Origin: Clostridiales bacterium
Lineage (GTDB): Bacteria; Bacillota; Clostridia; Oscillospirales; Ruminococcaceae
NCBI GenBank assembly: GCA_012799315.1
Contig: JAAZLM010000139.1
Span: forward strand, 1 to 18,140
DNA: 18,140 bases
Direction of reading: 5' to 3'
The notes beneath the pieces are model-generated. The model ran no database searches. It saw only the letters and a program-made list of their open reading frames with translations, and was not told where the DNA came from. Of this stretch, positions 13,494-18,140 are shown in pieces. Position 1 is the first letter of the stretch; every line of letters starts with the position of its first letter. The position numbers were made by a program, and so were the translations under genes.

Positions 13494-15726
13494 GAGTAAC
13501 AAGGCCTTTAAATATTATAAGTTTAAGAATAAGCGCAATTCTAAATCATGGATAGTAGCATTAGTGTTAAATCTACTTGGTCTACCAATGATGTATATTG
13601 CCCAGAATATATTTTACTCAAAAAAATTAACTACTGTAATCGATGCGGGCAAGATGTTTGAGCAATACCAAATCAATGTTAGTATTTTCATCGGAATTGG
13701 GATGTTCTGCATCGCGATATCAGCAATAGCGGGCATATTTATTGTGTTCAGCTCATTCGATTACATGTATAACAAATCACTTGTTGACATGGCTTATTCA
13801 GCCCCCCTCAGCGGGACTACACGTTATACTGCCGATTTCTTATCCGGTCTTACAATATATCTATCGCCATATTTAATCGGCGGTATTATCGGCTTTATAT
13901 TCGGCGGCATTACGAATCTTAGAATTGAAGAAGAATTTAGGGTAATACCGGACCTTAGCACAATATTGCCAATCTTTTTAGGTGTCGGTGTCGCCATGTT
14001 AATGGCATATGCACTAACAACTTTTGTCAGTGTATGCTGCGGTAGCTTAATAGAGGCTGTGACATATACATTAATCCTCAATGCAATTATACCGATTGCA
14101 ATTCTGGTGACAGTATTCGGTGCGATGAATAATATCTATGGAATTCTTCAGGATGAAATAGCATTTAATTTAACCGCCGTCACATCACCTATGGGTGTGT
14201 TGATGGGCACTATTCAATCTTCTATTGATGGCTATATGGATGGCACAGAGAATTTTATTTATAATGCAAGGCATCTCTTGCCAATTCTACTGATCACAGC
14301 GGCGGCAATTGTCGGTGCATTCCTACTTAATAAAAGGAGAAAAGCTGAAGATTGCGGAAAGCCATTCGTGTTCAAGGTGCTTTACTATATTTTAATATCG
14401 GTTGTAACCTACTGCATTATAACTGCTCATTTTGCAACAACGATAACAAAAGTGAGCATTGCATCGGCGATCATTATTTCAGCTGTAATTTACTTCATAC
14501 TAGAAGTAATCACTAATAGAGGGTTTAAGCGTTTCTGGGTATCGGCAATACGATATGTTGCAACGGCTCTTGTTATTATGATTACTGTCGGTCCATTCGT
14601 AAAAACGGATGCATTCGGACTATTCTACAGAGTCCCCGATATTAATAGCGTTCGATCCGTAGAACTAACATATCGGTACTATGATATGTACAATCAATAT
14701 TATGATAATGATATAGCTATTGAAGTAATGTTTAAAGATAAAGATAAGATTGCGGATATAATAGAATTCCACGAAAAGACATTAAAGAATTATAAGAGTG
14801 AAAAGATCACACAAAATTCCAAGGAAGATATATATGATTTTTTTCAAGAAAATTATATATTCGGCAATACTGATATTTCTTACAAAATGAAGAATGGAAC
14901 AAGAATAAGGAGATCCTATAATACCGATAATAACGAATATGAAATAATAAAACATCTTGAGGACACCGATGAATTTAAAGATGCAACGATCAAGATGATA
15001 GAGAAAAGATTGACCCGTGCCGGCAAAATTTCATTAATTGACGCAATAAACGAGGAGCAAATTACCTATCTCGATCCTGTAATGTCCGAGCAGGAAAATC
15101 TAGATCTATTATCCGAAGCAATAGCAAAGGATATTAGAGCAGGGGTTAAAATATTCAACCAAGATTTATCTGTAAAAAAACTTGGAAGATTAGAGGTGCT
15201 AAGAAGTGAAGAAGATCTATCGGTAATATGGGGTATCGATATAACAGAAGATCATATCAATACTATTAGCTTCCTAACGCAGAAGGGATATTCTTCATTC
15301 TTCTCAGTCGGTAAAGAGAGGTTCCCGAGGGCGGATGTAGGACTATACAATCTATATCTAATCAAGACTGATGAGTTCATCGGAAATAGTGTTTACGACG
15401 AGTATAAAGAGTATAGTGTAAATGACCTTTACTACTCCCACATTACTAGCTTTGAGCCTGAACAGATGGAAAGTGCAAGAGGGCTAGTTGTCAACGATAA
15501 GGTAAGGGAGCTTGCTTCAAATCTTGAAGAATTCAGGGGCAAATCGCTGCCGAAATATTTGGTGAAGTTTGGTTCGAAGCTTTTCTCAGTGCCGGGAGAA
15601 TTTGATTCTCTTGCCGATGAAGTGTTCAATAGTGATGTTGCAATTGAAGTTGAAAATTTCTATGAAATGATGCTTGAAGAATCCGATGAAGTTATAGCCG
15701 AATTTATAAAGGAAGTAACAAAATGA
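13468..15726 (+). CDS. ABC transporter permease with large C-terminal extramembrane domain
   Basis: A 752-residue membrane protein, the partner of the preceding ATPase. About nine hydrophobic segments are visible, near residues 28-48, 73-96, 128-146, 166-190, 199-220, 270-286, 303-322, 328-348 and 358-376. After them comes a hydrophilic domain of ~375 residues (Tyr/Asp/Glu/Lys-rich) with no further membrane segment, probably on the outer face of the membrane. It resembles clostridial permeases annotated with a DUF6449-type C-terminus; that name is from memory, not a search. The ATG at 13468 has GGAGGG 8 bases upstream, and a longer TTG start at 13408 is rejected because it lacks a site. The stop overlaps the lipoprotein start (ATGA). 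Substrate unknown; export of a peptide or removal of an envelope-active compound is possible. Confidence 0.82.
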   Translation: MNTALSRVRSNKAFKYYKFKNKRNSKSWIVALVLNLLGLPMMYIAQNIFYSKKLTTVIDAGKMFEQYQINVSIFIGIGMFCIAISAIAGIFIVFSSFDYMYNKSLVDMAYSAPLSGTTRYTADFLSGLTIYLSPYLIGGIIGFIFGGITNLRIEEEFRVIPDLSTILPIFLGVGVAMLMAYALTTFVSVCCGSLIEAVTYTLILNAIIPIAILVTVFGAMNNIYGILQDEIAFNLTAVTSPMGVLMGTIQSSIDGYMDGTENFIYNARHLLPILLITAAAIVGAFLLNKRRKAEDCGKPFVFKVLYYILISVVTYCIITAHFATTITKVSIASAIIISAVIYFILEVITNRGFKRFWVSAIRYVATALVIMITVGPFVKTDAFGLFYRVPDINSVRSVELTYRYYDMYNQYYDNDIAIEVMFKDKDKIADIIEFHEKTLKNYKSEKITQNSKEDIYDFFQENYIFGNTDISYKMKNGTRIRRSYNTDNNEYEIIKHLEDTDEFKDATIKMIEKRLTRAGKISLIDAINEEQITYLDPVMSEQENLDLLSEAIAKDIRAGVKIFNQDLSVKKLGRLEVLRSEEDLSVIWGIDITEDHINTISFLTQKGYSSFFSVGKERFPRADVGLYNLYLIKTDEFIGNSVYDEYKEYSVNDLYYSHITSFEPEQMESARGLVVNDKVRELASNLEEFRGKSLPKYLVKFGSKLFSVPGEFDSLADEVFNSDVAIEVENFYEMMLEESDEVIAEFIKEVTK

Positions 15727-16187
15727 AGAAAATCCTCTTAATGTTCACGGCTGCCATCCTAATTTTTGCAACTTCCTGTGCTAAATCGTCGCAAGTTGCA
15801 GATGTTCCAGTTGACGATCTTGCATCAGTAGTTATCGATAGTATCGAATTCCCGCCACAATTCCAAGAAATCACAGACAGTGAGCGAATAAGCGACGAAT
15901 TTGAAATATTTATGGACAATGTTGAGGAAGCTACCGTATGGCAATCGCCGATTAGCGTGCATCTATATGAGATGATTATTATTAAGTCTAAAAAAGATAA
16001 GGTGCATGAAAATAAAGAGAGCCTTGACAATCGGCTAGATAAGTTGCAGAATCAACTTGCATTCTACCCCGAGCAGGTTAATATAGCGGGGGAGGCTGTC
16101 GTCGGGCAAAAGGGCGATTACCTCTATCTAATCTCACACGAAGACGCAAGCAAAGGCAAGGAAGCATTAATCTTAGCACTGCAATAG
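15723..16187 (+). CDS. DUF4358-like lipoprotein
   Basis: A 154-residue membrane-anchored exported protein. Residues 1-18 are a lipoprotein signal peptide (MKKILLMFTAAILIFATS) ending at the lipidated C19 (ATSC). The mature part shows DLASVVIDSIEFP, a central SPISVHLYEMIIIKSK, an amphipathic region (NKESLDNRLDKLQNQLAFY) and QKGDYLYLISHE, a pattern I recognise from the DUF4358 family of clostridial lipoproteins, whose function is unknown. The start codon overlaps the permease stop (ATGA), and AAAGGAAG lies within the permease end, so it is coupled to the permease. It may assist the permease's exported domain. It is the last gene of the operon. Confidence 0.85.
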   Translation: MKKILLMFTAAILIFATSCAKSSQVADVPVDDLASVVIDSIEFPPQFQEITDSERISDEFEIFMDNVEEATVWQSPISVHLYEMIIIKSKKDKVHENKESLDNRLDKLQNQLAFYPEQVNIAGEAVVGQKGDYLYLISHEDASKGKEALILALQ

Positions 16188-16201
16188 TATTATCAGAAAA
16201 T

Positions 16202-16249
16202 AATCGCCCCCGATCCATATAGTGCAATGCACATTGGATAGGGGCGATT
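16202..16249 (+). terminator. Terminator of the gntR-ABC-lipoprotein operon
   Basis: AATCGCCCC (16202-16210) pairs with GGGGCGATT (16241-16249), and an inner ATCCA/TGGAT (16213-16217 and 16235-16239) extends the stem; the tip holds GTGCA/TGCAC. A short T-run follows. It starts 15 bases past the lipoprotein stop and separates this operon from the ATPase gene. Confidence 0.82.
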
Positions 16250-16351
16250 TTGCTGTAAAAAAATCTTTAATAAAAAAATTGTAATTCTAATATATTTTGT
16301 CCTTTAACTGAATATAGTATAAGGAAAAAGAAATATAGTGGGGGACTTTTA

Positions 16352-18140
16352 TTGAAGATTTTTGATGTTTTAGATAGGGGTTATACTCATAAAGGGGACA
16401 CCCCGAGTAAGAAAAGTTTAAGCGGGGTAGTTGATTTAGAGAAAATCACCTCAGCTAATGCGAGCCCTAAAAAGAATATCGGACTCAGCACTAAAGCGGC
16501 GCAGGAATTGCTACATAGGAATGGCAAGAATGAACTGCTCAACAAAAAAAGAACGGGAGCATTATCCATCTTCGCTGGGCAATTCCGTGATCTGATGATT
16601 ATGATTCTCCTAATAGCAACAGCAATATCCGCCCTAATGGGGGAAGTTTACGATGCAATAACGATAGTGTCAATAGTTTTTCTAAATGCGCTGCTTGGGT
16701 TCGTGCAAGAATATCGCACCGAAAGGACATTGCAAGCATTGAAGGACATGACGGCACCATCGGCAAGAGTATACCGTGATGGCAGATTGCAATCCATTCC
16801 GGCTAGTGAGCTTGTCGTTGGCGATGTTATTGAAATTGAAGTAGGGGACAGAGTACCTGCCGATGCCGCCTTAATAAGCTGCATGGGACTTAGCGCTGAT
16901 GAAGCAATACTAACTGGTGAGGCTGTGCCATCTTCAAAAGTGGCGGCGACGAGTCAAATCACGCATAATAAGCCAAATATGTCCGAACTAATATATATGG
17001 GCACGATTATTACTAAAGGGCACGGAATGGCGAAAGTAATAGCGACTGCAATGTCAACGCAAATGGGATTAGTATCGGGAATGATAGCGGAAATTAAACC
17101 AACACAAACACCTCTACAAAAAAGACTTGACCAATTGGGGAGGACACTGGCATTCGCCTGTATTGGGATCTGCATAATTGTTGCAGCAATTGGCGCATTA
17201 AGAGGGCATGAGCTGATGGATATGCTCATGATGGGTATATCGCTTGCCGTTGCCGCAATTCCCGAAGGACTACCGGCGACTGTGACAATATCGCTTGCAT
17301 TAGCAGTGAGGAAATTTTACAAGCATCACGCATTAATACATAAGCTTCATTCTGTTGAAACACTGGGGAATGCCACGGTAATTTGCTCCGATAAGACCGG
17401 CACTCTTACAGAAAACCGCATGACGGTGACACGAATTTATGCAGGCGATGAATTCATTTCAGTTACCGGTAGTGGCTATCAAATAGCTGGGAAATTCACG
17501 AAAGGAAAATCGGAAGTAAGCGTTATAAGAAATAAGATTCTATCAAAACTGCTAAGAGCAGGTGTATTATGTAACAATGCCAAGATATCATCGGATAATC
17601 CTGTAAAAAGTAGGAATCGCAATACGCAGACAGTCAAGGGGGAATGGTCTGTAAGAGGGGATCCGACCGAAGTGGCATTGCTTGTCAGTGCAGCGAAGGC
17701 TGGAATAACTATGGCGGGTCTAGAGCAGGACTATTCAAGGACGGATGAAATGCCATTCGATAGTAAAGTTCGGTCAATGACTGTGCTAGTTAAGAAGAAT
17801 AGCACCACTGAGCAATGCTATGTTAAAGGGGCGGTAGATTCAGTAATCGAGAATTGTGGCTTCATATTAACACATGATGGAATTGTTCCTCTATCCGCTG
17901 CTAGAAAGCGGGCAATTTTGCAAGCGAATGAGAAAATGACGAGTGAAGCACTGCGTGTGCTTGCATTCGCATATAAGGATATGAGCGGGGCATTTTCACA
18001 TAACGAAAGACAGACGGGATTAATCTTCCTAGGATTGCAAGGAATGGTCGATCCGCCACGTGCAGAAGTTAAAAAGGCCGTTCGCACTTGTAAATGGGCA
18101 AAGGTTAAGACGGTAATGATAACAGGTGATCATAAAAACA
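16352..18140 (+). CDS. P-type calcium-transporting ATPase (P2A type), cut by the window end
   Basis: A membrane cation pump, 596 codons visible of an expected ~870-900. The order is canonical: cation-ATPase N-domain (GLSTKAAQELLHRNGKNEL, 44-62), membrane segments near 80-96 and 102-118, FVQEYRTERTLQALK (117-131), the actuator motif LTGE (187-190), helix 4 with VAAIPEGLP (300-308), phosphorylation site SDKTGTLT with D347, nucleotide domain KGAVDSV, then DPPR and TGDH near the edge. VAAIPEGLP matches the calcium-binding helix of SERCA-type pumps, supporting Ca2+. KGAVDSV departs from the usual KGAPE. The start is TTG at 16352, with GGGGGA at 16340-16345; no ATG start fits. A weak TATAGT/TATAAG at 16313-16323 may be its promoter. 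The frame is open to the last base, so the 3' end lies outside. Confidence 0.92.
   Translation, partial: MKIFDVLDRGYTHKGDTPSKKSLSGVVDLEKITSANASPKKNIGLSTKAAQELLHRNGKNELLNKKRTGALSIFAGQFRDLMIMILLIATAISALMGEVYDAITIVSIVFLNALLGFVQEYRTERTLQALKDMTAPSARVYRDGRLQSIPASELVVGDVIEIEVGDRVPADAALISCMGLSADEAILTGEAVPSSKVAATSQITHNKPNMSELIYMGTIITKGHGMAKVIATAMSTQMGLVSGMIAEIKPTQTPLQKRLDQLGRTLAFACIGICIIVAAIGALRGHELMDMLMMGISLAVAAIPEGLPATVTISLALAVRKFYKHHALIHKLHSVETLGNATVICSDKTGTLTENRMTVTRIYAGDEFISVTGSGYQIAGKFTKGKSEVSVIRNKILSKLLRAGVLCNNAKISSDNPVKSRNRNTQTVKGEWSVRGDPTEVALLVSAAKAGITMAGLEQDYSRTDEMPFDSKVRSMTVLVKKNSTTEQCYVKGAVDSVIENCGFILTHDGIVPLSAARKRAILQANEKMTSEALRVLAFAYKDMSGAFSHNERQTGLIFLGLQGMVDPPRAEVKKAVRTCKWAKVKTVMITGDHKN

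Noticed and set aside
1..18140. CRISPR array, insertion sequence, phage or toxin-antitoxin module
   Set aside because: No spaced direct repeats, transposase motifs, phage genes or small paired genes were seen in any part of the window.

Overview
The window looks like a chromosomal segment of a low-GC, Gram-positive, endospore-forming bacterium, most likely of the Clostridia. The reasons are a dipicolinate synthase pair (spore core), strong AGGAGG-type ribosome binding sites, several sigma-A promoters, a lipoprotein signal, a Bacillus-type pyruvate kinase and a YtrA-type GntR regulator. A secreted cellulase and a deoxysugar catabolic operon suggest an anaerobic plant-polysaccharide degrader. 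That lifestyle, and any family-level placement, is inference. TTG start codons are unusually frequent: four of the eleven complete or partial main genes seem to use one.

Layout. (1) 1-1260, minus strand: the first codons of an unidentified gene at the left edge, then a NYN-nuclease/LOTUS protein with its own promoter and terminator. (2) 1341-2888, plus strand: dpaA-dpaB (spoVFA/spoVFB), translationally coupled, behind a sigma-K-like promoter. (3) 3003-6561: a ROK-family repressor (plus strand) facing a class II aldolase-rhamnulokinase operon (minus strand) across a shared bidirectional terminator. (4) 6601-7988, plus strand: a short membrane-anchored FlaA1/CapD-type nucleotide-sugar dehydratase, single gene. 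(5) 7991-8127, minus strand: tRNA-Leu(UAG). (6) 8154-10159, minus strand: a secreted GH5 endoglucanase with an N-terminal CBM2-like domain. (7) 10168-12098, minus strand: pyruvate kinase with a C-terminal phosphohistidine-type domain. (8) 12128-16249, plus strand: a four-gene operon of YtrA-like GntR regulator, ABC ATPase, large permease with a ~370-residue exported domain, and a DUF4358-like lipoprotein. (9) 16352 to the right edge, plus strand: a P2A-type (Ca2+) ATPase, cut by the window end.

How the parts fit. Almost every unit has its own promoter and intrinsic terminator, so this is a series of small independent transcription units rather than one island. No transposase, integrase, phage gene or CRISPR array was seen. 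The cellulase, the rhamnose/fucose-type operon and pyruvate kinase lie along one route from plant polymer to glycolysis, but they are separately transcribed. The least explained parts are the regulated ABC operon with its large exported permease domain and lipoprotein partner, the NYN-LOTUS protein beside a sporulation operon, and the degenerate ROK regulator with a possible operator at its own promoter.
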